Of a DNA stretch of 64,000 bases, positions 38,401 to 50,534 are shown in pieces. Source of the stretch: Periplaneta americana. Taxonomy: Eukaryota > Arthropoda > Insecta > Blattodea > Blattidae. The first letter of the stretch is position 1; each line of letters starts with the position of its first letter. The notes beneath the pieces were generated by a model, which saw only the letters and a program-made list of their open reading frames with translations, ran no database searches and had not been told where the DNA came from. The position numbers were made by a program, and so were the translations under genes. The stretch is from positions 440,501-504,500 of the forward strand of contig NC_091129.1 of the NCBI RefSeq assembly GCF_040183065.1, written 5' to 3'.

Positions 38401-41400
38401 CAAAGATACTCAAATTTACTGAAGGAAAGTGAGCATGACAGACTTGAAGAGTTTCCTTAAATCATTGTAAATGTATCTGTTGTTTGGCTTTGGATGTCCT
38501 CCATTCACAGTTTGTAAATGGATCTAGAATAGATATAAATAATATTATGGAAAGTGTGCCTTACAGTAACTCCAATTGAAAAAGTTTTCTGTGTTGTGGT
38601 AAAGAATCAAACAGAATTCAGGACTATGTTAAACACATCTGATCGAAAAGATGAAGCTGACATCACAAGGAGAAGTAAGATGCAAGAAGCAATTTGCAGA
38701 AAAGGAGCAACAAGAAACTGACTATACCCTCGTTAATCCTAGAGAGCTTTCAGAATAGGAAGGCATATAAGGCGGAGCTGGTTCAGGCCAGTCTAAGTCG
38801 ACTAGCCAGTGTTGCCTAGTTAAATCGTCGCAAAGTCATGCTCAAGCTTAGCATATTAGTTTCTTTCTTGTGCGCACAATACTTATGGCTAGGAATGAAT
38901 TTTAAGCTGTGCCATTCGATAGGGCTACACATACTGAATTGAACTGTACAAGAATGGCAATTGTATGTCAACTGGTTTGCGTGTTATCGCTTTAAGACTA
39001 AACAGAGATATCCAACCTACAGCAGAGAATATATTTTGCTCTGAAGTCCCTCTCTGTAAACAAAGACAGATTATGTTTATTTTCTAATTCAGATGTGAAC
39101 TGTTTTCTCTTGTGTGATGTGTAACTTACCGTAACAATGTCTCTTGAAGGGATTGCAATTGGTTCTGGTGTTTCATCTATTATATGCAAAAGGACAGTCC
39201 TACACTCACAAGCGAGGAGTATGGTATTTTCTGTATATAATTTTTTAAAGGAGTGGCTTATGATGCAGTCCATGCCAGTTTTTCACAAACAAAGAATCTG
39301 ACTGCAGAGGCGTGTGGTTTAGAAAGTGCATGAGTTATTTCATATTCTCGGACAGAACAAAGAGACAATTAAAATAGGTGATATACTTGAATTTACCTCT
39401 CCTGGAAAATAACGCAAATCAAATGTATTAATTATTTGTATAATTTTCAGAATCATGTATCACTTCATTGTACGATATTTGAAATATATTAGTAGTATGT
39501 GTTAGCAGTGTTATTATAATAGAAAGTGGAAAGAAGAAGAAAGCTGAGACTAACCATAGGTATAATAGAAAGAATTCAGTACCAACCTAATGGGTAGACC
39601 TAAATAATGATGTTCAAATCAAGAGCATTTTGAAAAAGGAATAGCCTCAAACTAATTTGCTCATGTTGGTGATATCTTGAATTGCGGACATGCCTATTGG
39701 TTTCTTGGCCCATCAAATATATCTCGTTCAGGAATGTGTACTTTTAGTATTGTAAGAATATAATGCAGGACAGTAGTCATATCTCGTTCAGGAATGTGTA
39801 CTTTTAGTATTGTAAGAATATAATGCAGGACAGTAGTCATATCTCGTTCAGGAATGTGTACTTTTAGTATTGTAAGAATATAATGCAGGACAGTAGTCAT
39901 ATCTCGTTCAGGAATGTGTACTTTTAGTATTGTAAGCATATAATGCAGGACAGTAGTCATATCTCGTTCAGGAATGTGTACTTTTAGTATTGTAAGAATA
40001 TAATGCAGGACAGTAGTCATATCTCGTTCAGGAATGTGTACTTTTAGTATTGTAAGCATATAATACAGACAGTAGTTTCCATTTATTTATCCACAGTTAA
40101 TCAGGATGATGGTGAATTACCGAGAAATTAAAATTGAAACATTTTAATTTTGTTGGCAGTGATATAAAGAATGTGCGCGAGTCTCGCCACTACTTCGAGA
40201 AGATCTCAGGAGATCTGGACAGTGCACTGTTGCGGAACTCGCAGGCGCCGCGCAGCCGTCCTGCAGAAGCAGAAGAGGCGCAGAACTTGCTGTGTGCCAC
40301 CCGCTCATGTTTCCGCCACACAGCTCTTGATCACGTTCACAATCTCAGTCTTCTGCAGGCCAGGAAGAAACCAGAAGTTTTAGGAACTGTAAGTGTAATT
40401 TTTACATACTTTCTAGTTGACTTTCAGTGTGTGCAACATTTAATTGGCACATTAAACAGAAATAATGGTAGTTTGAAGTTTGGCCATGAGAGGGTGACAA
40501 CATATTATATGAACTTTTATTGTTGTTTCGCCTCTGAAAAACTTAATGGAAATTTTAATGAAGTTGTCATCACTCTTCGAAAAGTTAAGAAATTTCCTGT
40601 GATGTTAGGGTCAAAATTTTTACATATCATAATGATTTTGAAGAACTAAATAATTAGGCACAACACTGTAAATAAATAAGTAAAGCACTGCAGATTGTTA
40701 AATTATAATAAAAAGAAATATAAGCAGAGTATTGAGGATGTAGAAACACAAATAATACATCAGAAAGTAAAATTTTAGATTATTGGAACATTTGCTAACC
40801 TGAGCAGGTTTGGATCCTAGATCCTTCAGGTTAGTGAGGTTCTGTACTTCCAGATTTCATTGTATTTAACATTTAATTTTTCCTTTCTTCTCAATTTTCC
40901 CCTAAACAAATCTGAAGGAAAGCATTGATCATGTGTCACTTGGGAGTGGATTTGTCTGAAAATATTTTTCATTTGATGGAAATATATCGAAGTTTCAGTG
41001 GTTTGCTGGACCTTTGTAATCAGTTGGGGCGTGGGGAGGGGAGTACAAGCAGCAGGAGAAGAAACCTAATCTAATAGATAATAAATTCATCTACCATTTG
41101 TTTTTTGTCAGCTCTTGTAATGACGGTATGAACAGATCCAATATCATAAAAGAAATTTAACATCATCCTCTATGATAACTTCTGACCAATTAAAGCATTT
41201 TTCTTTAAAGAAGCTTAACTTTTTTATAGTTATAACTTTAAACCACTTTTTTTTTTCCAACAAGTTCAACCTTCTAAATAATGATAACCAATTGAAACAT
41301 TTTTGTCACAGTCCAACCCACCAAAGACTTGTATGTGTTCTATTCAAGCTCTGACAGTGTCACACAAGACTCAGTAGCGAATTAAGTCATATATGTTCTC

Positions 41401-44400
41401 TTATCTTGACGTTCAGGCTTCGGAAATGCCTTTACACATCCAGTAGCATACCAGCATGTTCTGTTAACTACTCAGATTTTGCACTACGATTGTAGAAAAT
41501 TTAAATAGAATATAGTTGTGTTTTCATAGTTGTATAACTTCTGTAAATTTTTATTGAAGTTAATCGTAATATTGTTATAGTAAATACTTGTAGTAAAATA
41601 TTAACAGAAACATTACATTGCTCCATATTATTAGCGGACGGAATTTATCCCTCTTTTTATCTATTTTTGATGTTAACTCGATTTCAAATGTCTTGATTTA
41701 TGTCCCTTAGTATAATATTTTCCACAAGTCACTTCCTGTACTCTTTGTAGCTTAGGAAGCTTGGAGGTCTCTAGCACTACCAGGTTAACTCCTGTCCGAT
41801 GTTTGATGTGGCTAATATACCTACAAAGCCACTTCCTGGACTCTTTGTAGCTTAGGAAGCTTGGAGGTCTGTAGCACTACCAGGTTAACTCCTGTCCGAT
41901 GTTTGATGTGGCTAATATACCTACAAAGCCACTTCCTGGACTCTTTGTAGCTTAGGAAGCTTGGAGGTCTGTAGCACTACCAGGTTAACTCCTGTCCGAT
42001 GTTTGATGTGGCTAATATACCTACAAAGCCACTTCCTGGACTCTTTGTAGCTTAGGAAGCTTGGAGGTCTGTAGCACTACCAGGTTAACTCCTGTCCGAT
42101 GTTTGATGTGGCTAATATACCTACAAAGCCACTTCCTGGACTCTTTGTAGCTTAGGAAGCTTGGAGGTCTGTAGCACTACCAGGTTAACTCCTGTCCGAT
42201 GTTTGATGTGGCTAATATACCTACAAAGCCACTTCCTGGACTCTTTGTAGCTTAGGAAGCTTGGAGGTCTGTAGCACTACCAGGTTAACTCCTGTCCGAT
42301 GTTTGATGTGGCTAATATACCTACAAAGCCACTTCCTGGACTCTTTGTAGCTTAGGAAGCTTGGAGGTCTGTAGCACTACCAGGTTAACTCCTGTCCGAT
42401 GTTTGATGTGGCTAATATACCTACAAAGCCACTTCCTGGACTCTTTGTAGCTTAGGAAGCTTGGAGGTCTCCAGCACTACCAGGTTAACTCCTGTCCGAT
42501 GTTTGATGTGGCTAATATACCTACAAAGCCACTTCCTGGACTCTTTCTCTGCGCAAGTGACCAGCAGGCGTCCACAGCTTGGTGCACTCGAACCTGGGCA
42601 GGATGGTGTCGTTGTCAAGCATCCCACACAGCATCTTAGCAACCCGGGAACTGCTCCTCAATAAACCCTTCCTCCTGCATGCCCTCTTGAAAGACTGCAT
42701 ACTGAGTGGAGTAAGACTGTGCGGCAGAGACCCTTAGATTCCCTTCACCCCTTCGTGGTTCTCTTTTGGCATGTTGTGCCTCAGGTGGAGTGCCACTATG
42801 TTGTGGCGTTGTCCCTTTGGCACTCGTGTTGTTAATAAAAGCCCAATCTACAGTTTCCTGTTTTTCAGATCTTCGAGATGAGGAAGGTTAAGGAGGAGAA
42901 CCAGCAGCTGCAGGGCAGGGGTACCAACTTTCGCTGCCTTCCCCCATCTACACAGCTTCCCTCTGAAGCTTCCTCCACCTTCAGAAAGTAGGGCCTCTTT
43001 TTCTTACCATTGGCTTTTGGATTCAGCAAGGTTTTACTGGACCTCGTGGTAGGAGTTAGTGAGAAAATGGTAGACAAGGATGGAGTCTTGAGTGTGGACT
43101 TAATGAATATCGTCCCTGGATACAGGAACAGTAGTTCCGAATTCTGAACACTGTGGGGGCGCCCTGTACAGTAAGAGAGGAAGCTCGAAGCCACCCATAG
43201 GTTTACTTGATACACAGTTGGGAGCTTCTGCCTGCTGCTCTTGTCCTTGTACTCAATAACCATCATTCATCGTGTGTGTGGCTGATGGTGGTTGTAGTAG
43301 TATTAATAATGAAATACGTTTTTCTCTTACTTCACAGTTGTTGTCGTATATGCATGCGTGCAGCACTTACTTCCATCAGGGTTCAGATTTGTGCCAAGAT
43401 TTGGATCCATTTTTTAAGAAGCTGGCTGATGATGTAAGTTGATTATTTGTTTGTAGGAATTTTTCAAATATGTTATAGAAACTTAAATGTGTCTTTTGAA
43501 ATCTAATGTAGGAAGACTTTTGTTTATCATTGTTGTTAGTATGGAAACCAGGTACTGCTGACTCCACATTTTGAAATAGCCTCAACCCTTTCAAAGCAAG
43601 TCTTATTGAGGATTTTTATCAACCTTAAAAGAGATTCGAAGGCAAGAAGCATCATAATCTTAGACCACTCAAGGTGACTTAATTGGCTGTAGTCATTATA
43701 TGAAAGATAAATTATTTGTTAAAAATAAAATTTGTTATTCCTTGTGACTCTCATCTTATTTTTGTCATTAACGTATTCTTTACATTATATTCAATTATTT
43801 CTGTATTAGACTTTATTTCTGAAGCATAGCATTATAGCAAATGTCTTTATTCTAATATGAACTCACACCTGTGATGAAATGTAACGTTCAACATTGCTTC
43901 ACCAGCTTTATTGCAATTGAAAGATTACTAACACGTATTCATAAATACGAAGAGTAAACTGTTTTACTTAGATTACATCTTTGTAATATTTTGTACTAAT
44001 TACATATTGTTGATTTCTGCATATCGATCGCTTACAGTTACAGCAGAGGCGATCGTTTGTGGTTGGAGTAAAATTGTGCATTAGCATAATATTTACATTT
44101 GGCACCGGTACATATTCAGTGGTGCAGTGCAACTGCTGATGTTTTTTATTTTTATTGTGCTGATTTGTAAACATAATGAATGTATTTATTTTCAAACTAT
44201 CGAACATTGCGTAGCTTTTAAAATCAAATTGAATTGACTTCTGCAAAAAGGGCATATGTTACAAATTTATAGTTTTGACTTAATTAAGAAAAATTGAATA
44301 ACAGGAAAAATACTAAAAATTTATTACTGAAATTATTACTACAATAAATGTAATTGAAATATATCAACTTCTAACAATCACCATTTCGTAACCTGGAATA

Positions 44401-47400
44401 AATTAAAATACTTTGCAACATATGTACTTTTTGCACACCAAACATTTTTTTGTAAGAACTAAACGAACAATATTTTATTATATTTCTTACATCTTATAAT
44501 AATATACATTTTGTGCAAGAAAAAGAAATATTACAGTGTAGAATATGAATTATCTTTGAAAAAGATGAAAAATTGTAATGTAATTTTTTATGAATAATGC
44601 AGTAGTGTGTTCAATATGTTTAACATTGTTATCCTGCTAACAAAGTCAAAAGTTTTGTCACTGCACATTAAAGAATGTCATTCATCAATAATCATCAATA
44701 AGTGTAGAAGGCCACTGAAAAAATATTGTCAAAAAAAAATGATATCCTGGAACATAACGTTTTAGTTTAGCCGTATCTTCAAGTTTCTTTTGGTTTGTGG
44801 GAAGTTTTTGTGTGAGATATTCACACTTACGACGTAGCAGAGGAGATGGACCAAGATCTAGTATGTTGTACTAGTCCATTAATAACATACTCGAACTGCC
44901 TGAATTTGGAAATCTGGAGTGCCATCCTCTTTGATCATGGTTTGTGTGCTGACTTCTTGGAAGTGTTTGTTTTCTTTTAACTTGTTGGCCATCGGGTCTT
45001 GAAAGACAATACGTCAGTCGAAGTAACCAATTTTACAGAAAATCCCCACTTGACACTTGAAGGAGTGAGTTCTGCACATGCTCTGGCTGTCTGCTCTTCT
45101 CCTCACAGTCCCAAAACCCCTGTGAGTGCCTTCCTTCTGATAGGAAATATATGACGATACATTATCGACCAGATTCGTTAGAAAGTGCACCACCATAGGG
45201 TTACGGTTCTGCCCTGCATAATGCTAAAATATGAGTTTTTTTATATTAGGAGATAACTCATTAATATAGTAAAGAAGGAAGGAGCTTACTTCATTCGAGG
45301 TCTTTGTACATAGTTCTTCATCACAGTCTCTTTGGAGTTTCCATGAAAGGCAGTAAAAGCAGATGTGAAAGCACTTTCCAAAAAGTTCAACAAAATACAA
45401 GAAACTGTTCATTCTTGGTGGAACCCCTTTGGTTGCTGCAGCCCTCAAATATAGTTCGTGTTCATATTATTAAATAGCTGCATAATATTAAGGTACGATC
45501 ACACGTCGCTACTTTTGCAGCGATGCAGTACAAAAAACTGTGCAACTCTTGTACTGCGACGTGTGAACAACGGTGCAACCCGAAAAGTAGCGGCTGCCGA
45601 ACCTGCTGCCCGCTACTTTTCCATGCTGCGCGCAACTTAAAAGTAGCGACGTGTGAACAGGGTCTCAGGGTTGCAGCTGCAGCATTTTGGATATCGGTTT
45701 TATTGAAACTTTTGCTGCGGTTGCAATCAGTGTTACCACCCAAATGTGCCAATGATACCTTTATTGTTTGGATATATTTTAATGTTAAATGTGATGAAAA
45801 TAAATTATTTGTAACAGTTATTAAATACACAACACAGTCTGAGCATAATTCATTTTTTAAATTTTCCGTAGCGTAGTTCCAAACAGGAGGGTTGCCAACA
45901 TTGATTACGTGAATATACTGTTGGTTATCATTTAAGTATATAGGCGTTTTTAAAAGCTTTATAGTAAAAATAATGTCAATTTCTGAATACTAGTTAGGAC
46001 AGAAAAGCAAATAATAGATAAGGAAGCTTTCGCATGAGTTTCTTAATAATGCGAACATAACCACAAAATGTATATTGAGAAGTCAACACGGAGATGGAAA
46101 CCTGCAGCATGACTGCAGCTGCAAAAGTAGCGCCTTGTGTGTGAACAGACTCGCAACCTCCAGTTGCAACTTTTGCAGCACTCGGGTTGCGCAGCACGAA
46201 AAGTAGCGTGCAGCGCGCTACTTTTGGCTTACGTGTGAACACGACACGCAACTTTTGCAGCTGCAGTATAAAAGTAGCGCTGCAAAAGTAGCGACGTGTG
46301 ACCTTACCTTTAGACCGCATATCATCAGATATTTTATCGAAACACTTCATTCAGCAGCCAACACACTGTTCATATCAACAAGAAGGATAGTTGTGCAACA
46401 CAAGTTCTGTTTTTGCAGATAACCACATCTTTGCTAATGAAACGAAATATGGAACAAATACCCTTTATTCAGCAATAGATGAGTCTATCTAAGGAACTCC
46501 AGTTATCACAATAAAACATAATTTTTACAAAAATGTAACATGTGTCGTCTTTGCAGAAGTCAATTCATTTATTCGATAATGTTATTTGGTAATGTTTGTT
46601 ACAAACTCCCTTTCATGAATGAGCAGGTGAACAGTGGAAGCCACCGAGCAAAAACGACCGTTATCTGTACATAACATTTTCTTTATATTTATCAGGTTGT
46701 AGAATTACGACAACAGTGCAGTAAACTTGAAAAGCAGATGGAAAACAGACACACTTACGTGACCAGTAAGGATTTTGTACCTCCGCCAGGATGTAATGGT
46801 GCCCCTCATATGGAAGGTTATCTTTACAAGAGAACATCAAATGCATTCAAGACTTGGAATAGACGTTGGTTTACATTACAGGACAACCAGCTGGTGTACA
46901 GGAAGAGAAGTGGTAAGTGAGCCCTGTGCATACAGACTGTCATAAATCTGTACATATATGATGTCCTAGTGTTTATGAAAGAACATTTGCAGGAATTTAA
47001 CATGAGAAGTGAGATACACAGTCATACAACGAGGAATAGGCAATTAATTATTAGATTATTCATTTTGTGGACTTAGTGTGACAAAAAAAAAATATTATAA
47101 GTTGATTGGAATCAAATTGTTTAATAACCTCCCTACAAACATTCAGCTTCTTCCTGTTGAAAGTTATAAAACAAAATTGTATAGTTGGTTAATTAAAAAC
47201 CCATTTTACTCAATTAATGAGTTCTTTGAAATTGACATACATTTTTAAATAATGCAATTTTAAATGTTATGCTTTTGTTTCTTAATGTTTTTCAGTAGTG
47301 AGATTTTGAATGAAACTTAGTGGTGAGTCAATTAATATTTTAAATTTAAGTGTAATAATGAACAGTGTAAATTACACTATTTTCCGTGCGTTTTTAAAGT

Positions 47401-47612
47401 TTATTATTAACCTCTGTTGTATTATTATTAAACATATGACAATTAGTACTTGATGCTGTCTTTTATCTAGTAAATATAGTACTTTTAACTTTATATTATA
47501 TAATTTGTAAATATCTACATTATTTTAATAATTAAATTTTTATGTTTTATATATCCAAGATTGTGACACTGACAGTGTCTACAGTGAAGTTTTTCATTCA
47601 ATGACAATAAAA

Positions 47613-47671
<59 letters not shown>

Positions 47672-50496
47672 AACATAGTATTTGCAATTAATAACGATCT
47701 CAGGCCACAAAATACTTCATGCTCGACCATGCCGAAATGTAGTAATTATACACCTGGTAGCAGTCCTTTAATGCATGTCATTAAAGTACACCTACTCATT
47801 AAAGTACAGGTGTTTTCAGCCAATGACAACTCAGCTTACAGGTGTTCAGCCAATAACAAGTCAGCTTTGTACCGTTATAAAACCGCAAGTATCGATTATT
47901 CTCGGATATGCAATTGAAAGAGAATTAGCGAAAAGTCACGGAGGCTGGAAATCCAATACTGTCGCAGAAGGTTATGTTCTGTTACTATAATAATTAGCGT
48001 TAATTGTAAATGATATTCAAATAAATTCAATTTGTCATCTCGTTTTTCAATGTCGAATTCAATAATCAAAGTTATACCAAGTTTAACGGGATTACACAAG
48101 GTCAATGACATTATTGTTCCTCGGAAAAAATCAATACTTTCGCGTCTGCGCACATCTCACAATTCACGACCTAGAACAAGGTCACTTCCGATCTTGTCAG
48201 ATACAAATAAAATGTATCTGAATAATTTCAAGTTAGCAATATGGTCGAGCATAAGAAGTCAATGAAACTTGCCTATAATGGTAATTAAGAAGCTCGTATG
48301 AAAATTATGAAACTTGCTTGCGCTCGTTTCGTAAACATCCATACTCACTTCTTAATTACTATCATTATAGGCTCGTTGCATAATGTACTATTATATCACA
48401 AAGGTAGCTGACCTTTAGTAAGGGTTGCCAAAAGATACAGCATCCTAAATAAATAAAAATAAACATTTGTGTAATGATTGTTATTTTCAACTAGAAGTTG
48501 CCCTTGGGAAAGTATGTTTATTCAATAATTATTAATAATCAGATAGAATATAAAGGAATTTAGGTGTACAAGTGATTACGTAAAATTTGAACAGAATATT
48601 TGATTACATCTACAGCAATAATTTTCAAAATTTTTAAAGGAATTTCAAAAGACTTAAAACATTCAATTGAGAATTTTGGAATTGCTCCCCTTGCTCTGAA
48701 CAATAATCCAAATACTTCAATATGTCCTTGTATATGATAATAATCCCTAAAGTATTCAATTGTAGGGTCATAGATGGTCTTCTTTTCTTCATGTACTGCT
48801 ATGGATTGTTCATTGTTCAACTGCAGTTTGAAAGCACACAGTGGGATTGATGATAATTGCTGTGTAATTTCGTCTATCAATGACAATGATGTCAACTCGC
48901 CGAGAACTTCCATCTTTTGCAAGGCAGTGGACTTCTTGGTAAACTTCCTAGAAGAAAAGAAGACTTTTAGCAATAAGCCCTTTCGAAACATTTTCTGTAA
49001 TTACGAGTTTCTTGGATCAATTCTCAAGAAATAAAATAACACGTATTTGTCACATTTTGTAGTGTAGGACAAGGAACTCGCACTTTCTTCTTTTGTGCCT
49101 GTGAATAACGAGACATTCGAAATAGGCTGCACTCCATGACAAGTGGATGCCATGGTCACCACAGAATTGTCCATCCACCACACAATACCAATTTCTTCGT
49201 TTGAAATGTTCACCATTTCATAAGAGCCACGTGTCCTTTTCTTCATCTCTTTCAATGACCTAAGTGGGTATTCTGTTTTCACGGATTGTCCCAGTGGCAC
49301 CATAACCGTGGTTCACTCCTGTGCAGAGGTTGTCAAAATAAATCCGGAGCAATAGCACTTCAGTAGCTCGTCCACGTCCAGCATCAGTAGCATTGATACC
49401 ATCGGAGCAGCACATTTCCCAAAGTTTTCTTCGTATTTGATATTGCCATTAGGGTTTTTCCCTTGGTAAACATAAAAATTTATCAAATATCCGGTTGATG
49501 TATTGAGACACCAGATTCTGTAGGCAAACCAGATGGGTTTTCCGTGGATAAATTGTTTACAGGTGTGACGTCTGTAATATTCCACCATGCACTCATCGAA
49601 ATCCAGGCACTATTCTGATTGGTACAGTTTCATGAATCGACTCTTCAAGTGGTTCATTATTGGACGAAGTTTGCACAATTTATCATTTTTGTCTGGTTTA
49701 TTGTTGTAGACACAAGGAACGAAACGACAGATTTCCAAAAAACAATCTCGTCTCATGGCATTCACAGTTAGTTCATGCGTACATCACCTCCTGCTTGCCA
49801 GCATGATCTCTTGCAGGAACAGTGTTGTATCCGGAAAGAAGTAGTGTGGCCAGGAATATCTTCATCTCCTTGGAAGCTATCTTAGGTCCATGCAGTTCTT
49901 GAATAATGCATAGTTGCTTGATCCTTCTCTTGGCAAATTTATAAGTTCATCATTTACAGTCATCTCAAAACAATCTGCAGATGACTTTCCACGCAAAAAT
50001 GTATAGTCTGCTTCAGGGAACACATTGCTTCTATCGATAATATCCTCCTTACTCCACGTAATGTTGCTTTTGGACTGTCTCTTAGTTTTTTTTTGAGTAT
50101 ATTATATAACCGTTTCTTACTGCCCATACTATCGTCATTATAAATTACAGAGATACAGCATGCATTCATTATATGAACATGCCTATCAATTATCATGACG
50201 CACAGGTTCATATAAAATAAATGGATCAATGAATATATATATATGGTCCACATCTGTGGAGTAACGGTTAGCGCGTCTATCCACGAAACCAGGTGGCCCG
50301 GGTTCGATTCCCAGTCGGGGCAAGTTACCTGGTTGAGGGTTTTTCCGGGGTTTTCCCTCAACTTAATATGAGCAAATGCTGGGTAACTTTTGGTGTTGGA
50401 CCTGGACTCATTTCACCGGCATTATCACCTTCATCTCATTCAGACGCTAAAATAACCTGAGATGTTGATAAAGTGTCGTAAAATAACCTATTATAT

Positions 50497-50534
<38 letters not shown>

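Noticed and set aside
39694-40059. Open 121-codon minus-strand frame with 20-residue repeats.
   Set aside because: It is a by-product of a 60-bp tandem unit divisible by three. It has no promoter, start context or domain support.
42870-42990. Possible extra ACAP exon after ttcctgtttttcag (reads [15 protein letters not shown]).
   Set aside because: Exons 5 and 6 already join in phase 0 with no gap relative to ACAP2, no good donor follows, and the sequence does not match the family.
45458-45876. Several overlapping frames with Cys-rich peptides.
   Set aside because: They arise from the repeated CTACTTTTGCAGC words of the MITE on both strands.
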